A stretch of DNA of 11,776 nt from Cyanobacteriota bacterium (lineage in GTDB: Bacteria; Cyanobacteriota; Cyanobacteriia; Phormidesmidales; Phormidesmidaceae), in assembly GCA_027483425.1 (NCBI GenBank), contig JAIXUR010000421.1, positions 1 to 11,776 on the forward strand, given 5' to 3'. The translations under genes were made by a program, and so were the position numbers. Shown here one piece after another: positions 4,410-10,722 of this stretch. The notes below the pieces were generated by a model. It saw nothing but the letters and a program-made list of their open reading frames with translations. It had not been told where the DNA came from and searched no databases. Numbering within the stretch: position 1 is the first letter of the stretch; every line of letters starts with the position of its first letter.

Positions 4410-7400
4410 CTAAATGCCGCTGGACTGCTGCTGAAACAGGGTGAAATACCGGCCCTGGAGATCCATCAGATCCTCATGGGTACCCAGTTCTACCGCCGAA
4501 CCTTGATCCATGACCAGAATCTGATCGGCCTGCTTGATGGTGTTGAGCCGGTGGGTGATAAAGAACACGGTGCGGCCTTTCGCCCAGCCATTCAGGTTGA
4601 CCGAAACCTGATGCTCGGTGTCGTAGTCGAGGGCGCTGGTGGCTTCATCGAGAATCAGCAGGCGGGGATTTTGCAGAATGGTGCGGGCGATCGCGATCCG
4701 CTGCCGTTGCCCCCCCGACAGGGTCGAGCCCCGTTCGCCGACGCGGGTGTTGTAGCCCAGGGGCAAATCCATGATGAAGTCATGGCAGCAGGCGATCTTA
4801 GCCGCCTCAATAATCACGCTGGCGTCGGCATCGGGGTTGGTAAGGGAGATATTTTCCTGAATGGTGCCGTCAAACAGCAGGCTGTCCTGGGGCACAATGC
4901 CGATCTGCCGCCGCAGCGAGTGCAGCTCCACCTTGCTGATGTCGTAGTGGTCGATCAGAATTCGCCCCGACTCCACCTCGTAGAGGCGGGGCAGCAGTTT
5001 CATCAGGGTGCTTTTACCCGAGCCGCTTTGACCAACGACGCCAATAAAGATCCCCGCCGGAAAGTCTAGGCTCACGTTGGCAAGCTGCAGCGGGCCGGAG
5101 GGAGCAAAGCGAAAGGCCACATTCTCAAACGTAACCTGGCCGGCAATCTCCGGCATGGGAATCTGATTGGCCTCGTCGGCGTCGGTCTCCTGAGGGTGGT
5201 CGATGATGTCAGACAACCGCTCCAGGGACAGCGCAGTTTCCTGGAAGTTTTGCCACAGCTGGGCCAGGCGCAAAATAGGGGCCGTCACGTAGCCCGAAAT
5301 AATCCGAAAAGCAATCAGCTGGCCCAGGGTCAACTGGCCCTTCAGTACCAGGTAGGCCCCCACCCACAGCACCAGCAGGGCCGACAGCTTGTTTAAAAAG
5401 CCGCTGGCACTGCTGGCGGCGGTGGAGGTCAATACGGTATTAAACCCAGCGCTGACGTACTCGGCGTAGCGTTCCTGCCACTTCCAGCGGGTGCGCAGCT
5501 CAATATTCTGCGCCTTCACCGTCTGAATGCCCGACAGTGACTCCACCAGCAGCGACTGGGTGGCGGCGTTGCGCTCGGCCTTGACCCGGAGCTGCCGCCG
5601 CACAATGGGGGCCGCCAGCATAGTTACCAGTACAAACAGCGGAATCGTCGCCAACGCCACCAGGGTCAGCAGCCAGCTATAGATGAACATCACCACGATG
5701 TACACCACCGAGAACACCGCATCGAGTACGACGGTGAGGGCGGTGCCGGTGAGAAACTGGCGAATGTTCTCCAGCTCGTTAATGCGGCTGGAGAGTTCGC
5801 CCACGGGGCGTTTGTCAAAATAGCGCAGGGGCAGCCGAAACAGGTGATCGATAATCTCTGACCCCAGGGTCATATCGATGCGGTTGGTGGTATCGACAAA
5901 CAGGTAGGTGCGCAGACTAGTGAGCAGGGCCTCAAACACCGCCACAATCACCAGGAAAACCCCCAGCACCTGCAGGGTGTCGATGCTGTTTTGCACAATC
6001 ACCTTATCGATGATGATTTGCACCATCAACGGGTTGGCCAACCCCAGCAACTGCACAAAGAACGAGGCCACAAACACTTCGATCAGCACCCAGCGGTACT
6101 TCTGGATCGAGGGCCAGAACCACTGCAAGCCAAACTTCTGCTGGGGCGTTTCGCGGGTGGGCTCCAGCAGTAGCACCTCGCCACTGCCACTACCGTCGCC
6201 CCAGGCTTCGGCAAAGCTCTCGGGGGTGCGGCGAATAACGCCCACCTCGGGGTCGCCCAAGATATAGGCTTTTTCGGAGACTTCGTAGACGATCGCAAAG
6301 CTGTCCTGCCAGCGAATCAGACAGGGGGTGCTGAGGCGGCCAAAGGCACTGACGGGCACCCGTACCAGCTGGGTCTTCAGGCCCTGCATTTCGCTGATCG
6401 AGCCGCAGATGGGTAGAGAAAGCTGACCCATGCGCTCGTTCTGGGTGGTCAAGATGCGTTGAATCACATCCTTGCGAAAGGGCATGGAAAAGTGCTGACT
6501 GAGCATGTCGAAGCAGGCCAGCGCCCCATCGACTTCGCCCCGGCCGCGGGCAAAGGGGTAGTTGCGGCTGGTTGTCCGTTGTGATCCCGATGTCTCTTTG
6601 GGCTGGGAGGTAAAGGTGGCCTCGGTGGCGTAGGGAATGTTATTGACATCCAGCACTTCCACCGGTCGATACTCCGCCTCCGGTTCTGGGGCAGAGGCTT
6701 CGGGTAGGGTGTCGGCCAACACCGCTGGGGTCATGCCCAGCAGCCTCGCCCCCTGGGGGCTCAGCACCTCTACAGGGTCTAGGGATAGGGTCGAGCCCAC
6801 GGGAATATTGAGCACGGTGCCACCGCTGAGCACCCAGACCAGACTACGGTCGAGGTGGCTCAGATTGCAGGGGCCGCTGGGCAGGGTGGCCAACGCCGCT
6901 TCGGCACAGAGGATTTGGGCCTTGGCCTTGAGATCGCCGATGTCGAGGGCGTTGGCCTTGGCGTGCTCGCTAACCAGGTCAAAGGCTTCGATCGCATAGA
7001 CGCGATCGCGCACCGCCCGACCAAACTCGGGGTACTCATTCAGCAGCCCCAAAAAGGTGTAGGAGGGCAGGGTGAGGGCCAGCACCTCGGTGGAGGCAAT
7101 CACGGTCTCACAGGGTACCCCCCGAATCAGACTGATCACCCCCAGCATGTCGCCCCGGCCAAAGCGCTCGAGGGTCAGGGGCTGCTGGGTACGGGGGTCG
7201 TAACCCAGCAATCTCCCCTGCCCCTCGAGGATAACGATCACCTGCTCAGTGAGCGCCTCGCGCCGGAGGATGGGCTGCCCCAGCCGATACTTAAGGGGCT
7301 GGGCCGTTTGCAGCAGTTGCTGGAGGGCCGGCTCAGGCAGTTGGTCAAAGGGGGGCAGGGTTTGAAAGGTTTGCTGAATGGAGAAAGACGTTTGGGTCAT
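4410..7400 (-). CDS. ABC exporter with N-terminal cyclic-nucleotide-binding-like and degenerate C39 peptidase-like domains
   Basis: A 996-residue fused exporter. Residues about 15-135 read as a cyclic-nucleotide-binding beta-roll (VIVILEGQGRLLGYD, then FGRGDMLGVISLI). Residues about 150-280 are less clear, with a second possible beta-rich sensor segment and an acidic linker. Residues about 281-412 align with C39 peptidases, but the catalytic Cys position is Gly (EVDGALACFDML, 289-300) and the catalytic His position is Ser (RWQDSFAIVYEV, 364-373), so it should bind rather than cut. Membrane helices fall between about 436 and 715. The ATPase has Walker A GQSGSGKST (790-798), Q-loop VPQ (836-838), signature LSGGQ (894-898), Walker B LLILDEA (914-920) and the H-loop His950. 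The architecture resembles HlyB and cyanobacterial HetC/Sll1180-type exporters. It is first in an operon with the HlyD-family gene. The substrate is unknown. Confidence 0.93.
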   Translation of the reverse strand: MTQTSFSIQQTFQTLPPFDQLPEPALQQLLQTAQPLKYRLGQPILRREALTEQVIVILEGQGRLLGYDPRTQQPLTLERFGRGDMLGVISLIRGVPCETVIASTEVLALTLPSYTFLGLLNEYPEFGRAVRDRVYAIEAFDLVSEHAKANALDIGDLKAKAQILCAEAALATLPSGPCNLSHLDRSLVWVLSGGTVLNIPVGSTLSLDPVEVLSPQGARLLGMTPAVLADTLPEASAPEPEAEYRPVEVLDVNNIPYATEATFTSQPKETSGSQRTTSRNYPFARGRGEVDGALACFDMLSQHFSMPFRKDVIQRILTTQNERMGQLSLPICGSISEMQGLKTQLVRVPVSAFGRLSTPCLIRWQDSFAIVYEVSEKAYILGDPEVGVIRRTPESFAEAWGDGSGSGEVLLLEPTRETPQQKFGLQWFWPSIQKYRWVLIEVFVASFFVQLLGLANPLMVQIIIDKVIVQNSIDTLQVLGVFLVIVAVFEALLTSLRTYLFVDTTNRIDMTLGSEIIDHLFRLPLRYFDKRPVGELSSRINELENIRQFLTGTALTVVLDAVFSVVYIVVMFIYSWLLTLVALATIPLFVLVTMLAAPIVRRQLRVKAERNAATQSLLVESLSGIQTVKAQNIELRTRWKWQERYAEYVSAGFNTVLTSTAASSASGFLNKLSALLVLWVGAYLVLKGQLTLGQLIAFRIISGYVTAPILRLAQLWQNFQETALSLERLSDIIDHPQETDADEANQIPMPEIAGQVTFENVAFRFAPSGPLQLANVSLDFPAGIFIGVVGQSGSGKSTLMKLLPRLYEVESGRILIDHYDISKVELHSLRRQIGIVPQDSLLFDGTIQENISLTNPDADASVIIEAAKIACCHDFIMDLPLGYNTRVGERGSTLSGGQRQRIAIARTILQNPRLLILDEATSALDYDTEHQVSVNLNGWAKGRTVFFITHRLNTIKQADQILVMDQGSAVELGTHEDLMDLQGRYFTLFQQQSSGI

Positions 7401-7798
7401 GACCAGAGTCTGAACACGTGGGAGGGCTGCCAGCGAGGTAGGGAACTGGGGTAAACCCCCGAGTTATTGGGTCTCACCATAGTCTTTCAGGGGCGATCGC
7501 TCGCATTCCTAACTATTGATACACACTGTAATTGATACCCACAGGCACGCAACAATAGTAGACCTAGGCTAACAGCACCATCCTACGCCGAAGGCCGGTT
7601 TACAAAAATAACCAGGGGTTAATGTTGTCAAAACTTTTAGCTTTTGATCGGGTTACTCTGGTTGGCTGGGCTGGGAAGATGGTCCATCTAGCTGTGCCAC
7701 TTCCCAGCACCGTCGCCTGCCCATAGGCGTTTCATCGCCAACGCTGGTAGGTTTTAGACACAGAATACCCTGTGCATAAAATTCAAGCTGTAGTTGCT
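7401..7798. promoter_or_regulatory. Divergent intergenic region between the exporter and the lipoprotein gene
   Basis: This 398-base gap contains no convincing gene. It should hold promoters in both directions. It contains a HIP1 site (7493-7500) and a direct repeat, ATTGATACACAC (7515-7526) and ATTGATACCCAC (7531-7542), offset by 16 bases. It also has an inverted repeat TCAAAA-N8-TTTTGA (7628-7647) and, nearer the lipoprotein gene, two consecutive hairpins (7670-7708 and 7714-7729). A 34-codon frame at 7622-7726 is considered too weak to call. Confidence 0.5.
7670..7729 (+). promoter_or_regulatory. Two consecutive hairpins in the presumed 5' leader of the lipoprotein gene
   Basis: GCTGGGAAG (7670-7678) and CTTCCCAGC (7700-7708) are perfect 9-bp arms. 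The sequence starting at AGATGG (7677-7682) forms a competing 6-bp palindrome with CCATCT (7684-7689). A second hairpin, CGCCT/AGGCG, follows at 7714-7729. The lipoprotein start lies 70 bases downstream. A regulatory RNA role is inference from position and structure only. Confidence 0.35.
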
Positions 7799-8368
7799 AT
7801 GCCTACGTTAACTTCACAGTTCTTCCTACCTCGCTGGCTTCAGGGCAGTATCCTGGGCTTGACCCTGGGTCTAGTCACCGGGTGCGAAAACTACCCCGCT
7901 ACCGGCGAGGCCATTACCACCGGCACCTACGAAGCCACCGCTACGGTCACCCAGACCTGGCAGGTCAAGTACGCCACGAGCTTCGATCGCCGCCAAACCA
8001 TCCACCAGGAGACCTTTGCGTCCAATTCCCTGGTGAACCGCAATGGCCTACGCCCCGAGGGTGCCGTGACTGGCCCCGACGACGAAGGACTCTACTGGCC
8101 TCCCCTGCCCCCTCGACCCACCGCCACCGAACTCGATGGTCGCAAGCGCGAACCCATCGAGCAGCGCACCGATCCCGCCCTGATCAGAGAGGCCAAGTAC
8201 GCCATTACCTTTGACTACAACGGCCAGCGCAGCACCCTGCCCACCACCCGTACGGTTTACCTAGAAGCGTCCCAGGCCTTTGCTGACCAGCAGGCCCTAG
8301 AGCTCACCTACGGCCCCGGCGAGCAGAGCATTGGCGCGGCACGGCGGATTGCCAGCTTTGATCGGTAG
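7799..8368 (+). CDS. Small lipoprotein of unknown function
   Basis: I do not recognise the family. From the ATG at 7799 the protein is 189 residues. It starts with a hydrophobic signal (FFLPRWLQGSILGLTLGL) ending in a lipobox LVTGC, with the lipidated Cys at residue 29. A GTG at 7772 would add nine residues (MHKIQAVVA); I prefer the ATG because it gives a compact lipoprotein signal. The mature part is Thr/Pro-rich, with a proline-rich WPPLPPRPT stretch in the middle. It contains two similar beta-strand segments, VKYATSFDRRQT and AKYAITFDYNGQR, suggesting an internal duplication of a small beta domain. It should be anchored in the membrane facing the periplasm. It is divergent from the exporter operon, so a link with export is possible but unproven. 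Confidence 0.7.
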   Translation: MPTLTSQFFLPRWLQGSILGLTLGLVTGCENYPATGEAITTGTYEATATVTQTWQVKYATSFDRRQTIHQETFASNSLVNRNGLRPEGAVTGPDDEGLYWPPLPPRPTATELDGRKREPIEQRTDPALIREAKYAITFDYNGQRSTLPTTRTVYLEASQAFADQQALELTYGPGEQSIGAARRIASFDR

Positions 8369-8383
8369 GTGAACGGGTGGGGC

Positions 8384-8407
8384 GGGGTAGACCTATGTGT
8401 CTGCCCC
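8384..8407. repeat. Palindromic repeat, diverged copy A
   Basis: GGGGTAGAC (8384-8392) pairs with GTCTGCCCC (8399-8407) with one G.T pair around a six-base loop. It shares the GACC-TTGTGTCTGCCC-like core with the copy about 80 bases downstream and lies 16 bases after the lipoprotein stop, where it could act as a terminator. Confidence 0.55.
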
Positions 8408-8459
8408 CCATCGAGGGCGGGGATGGGTTGTGTCTGTCTTACATCAATGAAACGAGTAC

Positions 8460-8485
8460 GTAGGGGCAGACCCTTGTGTCTGCCC
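8460..8485. repeat. Palindromic repeat, copy B (GTAGGGGCAGAC...GTCTGCCC)
   Basis: GGGCAGAC (8464-8471) and GTCTGCCC (8478-8485) are perfect 8-bp arms with a six-base loop. It is in the same orientation as copy A. This GTAGGGGCAGACC...TGTCTGCCC form is, from memory, one of the commonest dispersed palindromes in cyanobacterial intergenic DNA. It sits between convergent genes. Confidence 0.65.
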
Positions 8486-8515
8486 AAATCGGTGAACAGG
8501 CGGGAAATCCTGACT

Positions 8516-8968
8516 CTACTGGGCCCAGAACGGAATGCTCAGCAGATCGTCGACGCTCTGGCTCAGGGGCCAGCGATCGGGAAACGTGACCTTGGCATAG
8601 TCTTCACGGACTTCAGCCAGGGCGATTCCATAGGCTCCTGCAAACACCTCGGCAAAATAGATCTTCAGGCTAGGCGACTGTTCCAGCAATAGCATCAGTT
8701 CTTTGCGCTGCTCGCGGATCGTCAACTCCCAGCCTCGGTTATCGTAGGCGCTATCAATGTAGAGACGCTTGAGCAGGTGGGCTAGCAGGGTCGTTAAGCG
8801 GCTTTTGATCTCTTTCTTGTCGGAGCGCCCCAAGGATTCGATCTCCTCAACCAGGTTGTCGACATCGATCCGGTCAAAGTCTCGGGCCCGGAGTTTGACC
8901 GCCACATCCTCTATCCAAAGAGCAAAGTCGCTGTCGTATAGGGATATCTGGTACGGAGCTTGGGTCAT
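8516..8968 (-). CDS. DUF29 family protein
   Basis: The 150-residue protein has the full DUF29 pattern. It begins with an aromatic/acidic opening YDSDFALWIEDVAVKLRA (11-28). Next is the helix pair DVDNLVEEIESLGRSDKKE (36-53) and then LTTLLAHLLKRLYID (58-72). A REQRKELMLLLEQSPSLKIY segment follows, and the protein ends FPDRWPLS...DDLLSIPFWAQ. Length is normal for the family. It looks cytosolic and all-helical, with no signal or membrane segment. DUF29 proteins are abundant and often multicopy in cyanobacteria, and I know of no established function. It follows the carbonic anhydrase gene on the same strand after a 41-base gap, so co-transcription is possible. A perfect palindrome (8971-8980) sits just before the ATG, and no clear ribosome site is visible. 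Confidence 0.88.
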   Translation of the reverse strand: MTQAPYQISLYDSDFALWIEDVAVKLRARDFDRIDVDNLVEEIESLGRSDKKEIKSRLTTLLAHLLKRLYIDSAYDNRGWELTIREQRKELMLLLEQSPSLKIYFAEVFAGAYGIALAEVREDYAKVTFPDRWPLSQSVDDLLSIPFWAQ

Positions 8969-8970
8969 TT

Positions 8971-8980
8971 TGACCGGTCA
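8971..8980. promoter_or_regulatory. Perfect palindrome TGACCGGTCA at the DUF29 start codon
   Basis: A 10-bp perfect dyad lies two bases upstream of the DUF29 ATG, in the 41-base gap after the carbonic anhydrase gene. It occupies the place where the ribosome site would be. It could be an operator or chance; a 10-bp palindrome alone is weak evidence. Confidence 0.25.
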
Positions 8981-9009
8981 CAGAAGAACAACCTGCTTTC
9001 AGGATAGCC

Positions 9010-9831
9010 CTAAACCCCAGCGCCTCGGTAAATGCGGGCCGCCTGCTCGGGGCGGAGGCGGTTGGCCCCCGGCCAGTGGGGCTGCACCGGCTCTGAGAAC
9101 TCGGGCAGGGCTACCGAGGGAGCCCCGGCTCCGGGTCTGACGGTGTCGTTAAACACGAGGGAAAGTCCGCCGGGTTTAACGGGTTGGGTCGCGTCGCGAT
9201 CGGCGAAAATTTTGCTGTGGGGGGGCACAAAGGCCTTAGACTCTTCGTCGTAGGCGAGGATCTGGGCGGTTTCGAGCTTGTAGATCCAGCCGTGAATGTC
9301 CAGTTCGCCCGAATGGAGTTTAGAGCGCACCGAAGGATAGGTTTGCAGGTTGTCGATCTGGGTGAGTACGTTTTGGGCCACCAGCAGATCGAGCTTGTCT
9401 TTTTTATCTAGGTGGCTGTAGTGGTCGTCTACGAGCCTGCGGGTGGCCTCGGTGTGGTGCAGCCAGTTGTAGACCAGGGGCATTTTTTCTTCCAGGTCGC
9501 CCAGCTGCAGCAGCCCCTTCATGGCCCCGCACTGGGTATGGCCGCAGACAATCACCTGGCCGATATCCAGGGCCTCCATGGCGTACTCAATGGTGGCCCC
9601 TTCGCCGCCGTTGGTGGCTTCGTAGGGGGGAATAATGTTGCCCGCGTTGCGAATGACGAACAGGTCGCCAATTTCTGACTGGGTAATGATGGTGGGGTCA
9701 ACCCGAGAGTCAGAACAGCCAATGAACAACACCCTGGGGGATTGCCCCTTAGCCAATGCATCAATCAGCTCCTGGCGGTCTGGAATGTAGTTTTCCTGAA
9801 AATCACGCAGGCCACGCAGCAGCTTTTCCAT
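9010..9831 (-). CDS. ccaA: Carboxysomal-type beta-carbonic anhydrase CcaA/IcfA
   Basis: The 273-residue zinc enzyme interconverts bicarbonate and CO2. In beta-carboxysomes it supplies CO2 to Rubisco inside the shell. Zn ligands are Cys39, His98 and Cys101, with the Asp41-Arg43 dyad in IGCSDSRVDP (37-46) and VCGHTQCGAMKG at 95-106. The conserved stretch FVIRNAGNIIPPY (58-70) is also present. Beyond the catalytic domain (about 1-205) it keeps the roughly 60-residue C-terminal extension ending LRPEQAARIYRGAGV. This matches the end of Synechocystis CcaA as I remember it, where the tail contacts the scaffold CcmM. The total length also matches CcaA (about 274). The ccm operon itself is not in the window. 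The gene stands alone or with the downstream DUF29 gene. Upstream DNA carries two dyads (9907-9918, 9929-9942) that could bind a regulator. Confidence 0.94.
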   Translation of the reverse strand: MEKLLRGLRDFQENYIPDRQELIDALAKGQSPRVLFIGCSDSRVDPTIITQSEIGDLFVIRNAGNIIPPYEATNGGEGATIEYAMEALDIGQVIVCGHTQCGAMKGLLQLGDLEEKMPLVYNWLHHTEATRRLVDDHYSHLDKKDKLDLLVAQNVLTQIDNLQTYPSVRSKLHSGELDIHGWIYKLETAQILAYDEESKAFVPPHSKIFADRDATQPVKPGGLSLVFNDTVRPGAGAPSVALPEFSEPVQPHWPGANRLRPEQAARIYRGAGV

Positions 9832-10088
9832 GGGGCAAACAGGTAATAGATAATCAACCAGGCCCAGGCCACCGCCTGCACCCGCACCTATTGTTATCCC
9901 ATATATCTAAGGCCTTAGCCCAGCCATGATTGACTTATCAATGTAATTACCGTTGCGGATCAACTCCAATGAGGACAGGGCAAACGCTTAAAACTGGCCC
10001 CAGGCCCGTTCCAGATTTTAAATTCAGCGCAATAATTAAGCGTGATTTTGTGGATGTTAGGTTTTGTGGATGTTACTAGGCGGCGGCT
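9832..10088. promoter_or_regulatory. Divergent region between ccaA and the membrane-protein gene, with two dyads and a tandem duplication
   Basis: CTAAGGCCTTAG (9907-9918) is a perfect 12-bp palindrome. ATTGA-CTTA-TCAAT (9929-9942) is a 5-bp-arm inverted repeat about 100 bases upstream of ccaA. AT-rich TAGATATAT on the minus strand (9902-9910) could supply a -10 element for ccaA. Near the plus-strand gene TTTTGTGGATGTTA occurs twice (10046-10059, 10062-10075). Assignments are by position and pattern only. Confidence 0.4.
10046..10075 (+). repeat. 14-bp direct repeat, 16-bp period (TTTTGTGGATGTTA)
   Basis: Two exact copies lie side by side just upstream of the start codon of the membrane-protein gene at 10089. 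The period of 16 suggests a recent tandem duplication of a 16-bp unit, or two regulator half-sites about one and a half helical turns apart. Confidence 0.8.
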
Positions 10089-10508
10089 ATGCGTAACCCC
10101 TTTGGGCGACTGAAGTCTTTACCCTGGGCCATCCTGCTGCAGGTGGCGCTGGTGGCGGTGGCGATCGCCACCGCCGCCGATCTCCTCCTAGCCCAGGGCT
10201 TGACCCTCTTGATGGACGGCGTCGGTCAAGGCCTGCTTCCCCTACTGCAACTGCTGTTTATGGTGCTGCCCCTGGCCGCCGGGTTTGGCCTGGGTGCCCT
10301 AGCTCTCGCCGTTTTAGAACGCTGGTTTAACCGTGTCTACCTCGACACGGGGGTGCTGTGGGCCCTGGTGCCCTGCCTGGCCCTAGTGCTGTATGCCAAG
10401 AAATTTTTGCCCATTCCAAGCGTTCTGGTGACTCCGTCCTACACGGTGCTGGTGGGCGTGCTGCTGGGTATTTTTGTGACGGGCAAACGCCACTGGCGGC
10501 GCTGGTAA
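10089..10508 (+). CDS. Small integral membrane protein of unknown function (about four helices)
   Basis: The 139-residue protein starts with a basic amphipathic MRNPFGRLKSLPW. Four hydrophobic stretches follow: about 13-36 (AILLQVALVAVAIATAADLLLAQ), 47-74, 87-102 (GVLWALVPCLALVLYA) and 110-131 (SVLVTPSYTVLVGVLLGIFVTG). A short basic tail, KRHWRRW, would lie in the cytoplasm. I do not recognise a characterised family and see no catalytic or transport motif. The ATG at 10089 immediately precedes the hydrophobic body and fits well; the ribosome site is weak. Codon use and GC match the neighbours. A palindromic repeat pair follows the stop by about 20 bases and may terminate transcription. Helix prediction is by eye. 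Confidence 0.7.
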   Translation: MRNPFGRLKSLPWAILLQVALVAVAIATAADLLLAQGLTLLMDGVGQGLLPLLQLLFMVLPLAAGFGLGALALAVLERWFNRVYLDTGVLWALVPCLALVLYAKKFLPIPSVLVTPSYTVLVGVLLGIFVTGKRHWRRW

Positions 10509-10528
10509 GGCCTAGAACGTCGGTACAG

Positions 10529-10592
10529 AAACCCGGTTTCTTGGCCAGAATGCAAGTCATAGCGTTAGCGCAGCGACGAAGAAACCGGGTTT
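10529..10592. repeat. Inverted pair of AAACCCGGTTTCTT repeats, possible terminator
   Basis: AAACCCGGTTTCTT (10529-10542) is matched exactly in reverse complement at 10579-10592, followed by TT. Each copy is itself nearly palindromic (AGAAACC-GGTTTCT). This AGAAACCGGGTTTCT-type repeat is, from memory, widespread in filamentous cyanobacteria. The 36-base interior contains a GCGTTAGCGCAGCG stretch. It lies 20 bases after the membrane-protein gene. Confidence 0.7.
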
Positions 10593-10722
10593 TTAGCCAT
10601 ACTATACCGGTGCTCTAGATTCACTGGGTCTAGCCCATGCCGCGCTTTCCCCTAGAGTGTCTGGGAGAAACCATCGATCACCGATATCCTTGAGTCCAAA
10701 ACTGGGGGTTTAAACACTGGCC
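10593..10722. promoter_or_regulatory. Upstream region of the secreted-protein gene
   Basis: These 130 bases between the repeat pair and the ATG at 10723 presumably hold the promoter. I see no clear hexamer pair or operator. A GGGGG run at 10704-10708 lies too far from the ATG to be an ideal ribosome site. Confidence 0.25.

Noticed and set aside
4377..5069. 230-codon plus-strand frame
   Set aside because: Antisense to the ABC exporter ATPase domain, whose Walker A, signature and Walker B motifs fix the true coding strand.
6855..7454. 199-codon plus-strand frame
   Set aside because: Antisense shadow of the exporter N-terminus. The composition is Gly/Gln/Leu low complexity with no recognisable domain.
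7528..7538. GTA...TAC resembling an NtcA site
   Set aside because: The spacing is five bases, not the eight required by the NtcA consensus.
7622..7726. 34-codon open frame (MLSKLLAFDRVTLVGW...) in the exporter/lipoprotein gap, considered as a possible exported peptide
   Set aside because: AGGGG lies only three bases before the ATG, there is no double-glycine site, and it runs through the hairpins. Short frames are expected by chance in this length.
7882..8214. 110-codon plus-strand frame inside the lipoprotein gene
   Set aside because: The Arg/His/Pro-rich translation is typical of a GC-rich out-of-frame shadow. The overlapping frame has a signal peptide and lipobox.
9929..9953. TCAATG-like half-sites suggesting an NdhR/CcmR operator upstream of ccaA
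   Set aside because: The second half-site is absent at the required N10 spacing on either strand, so only a generic inverted repeat is claimed.
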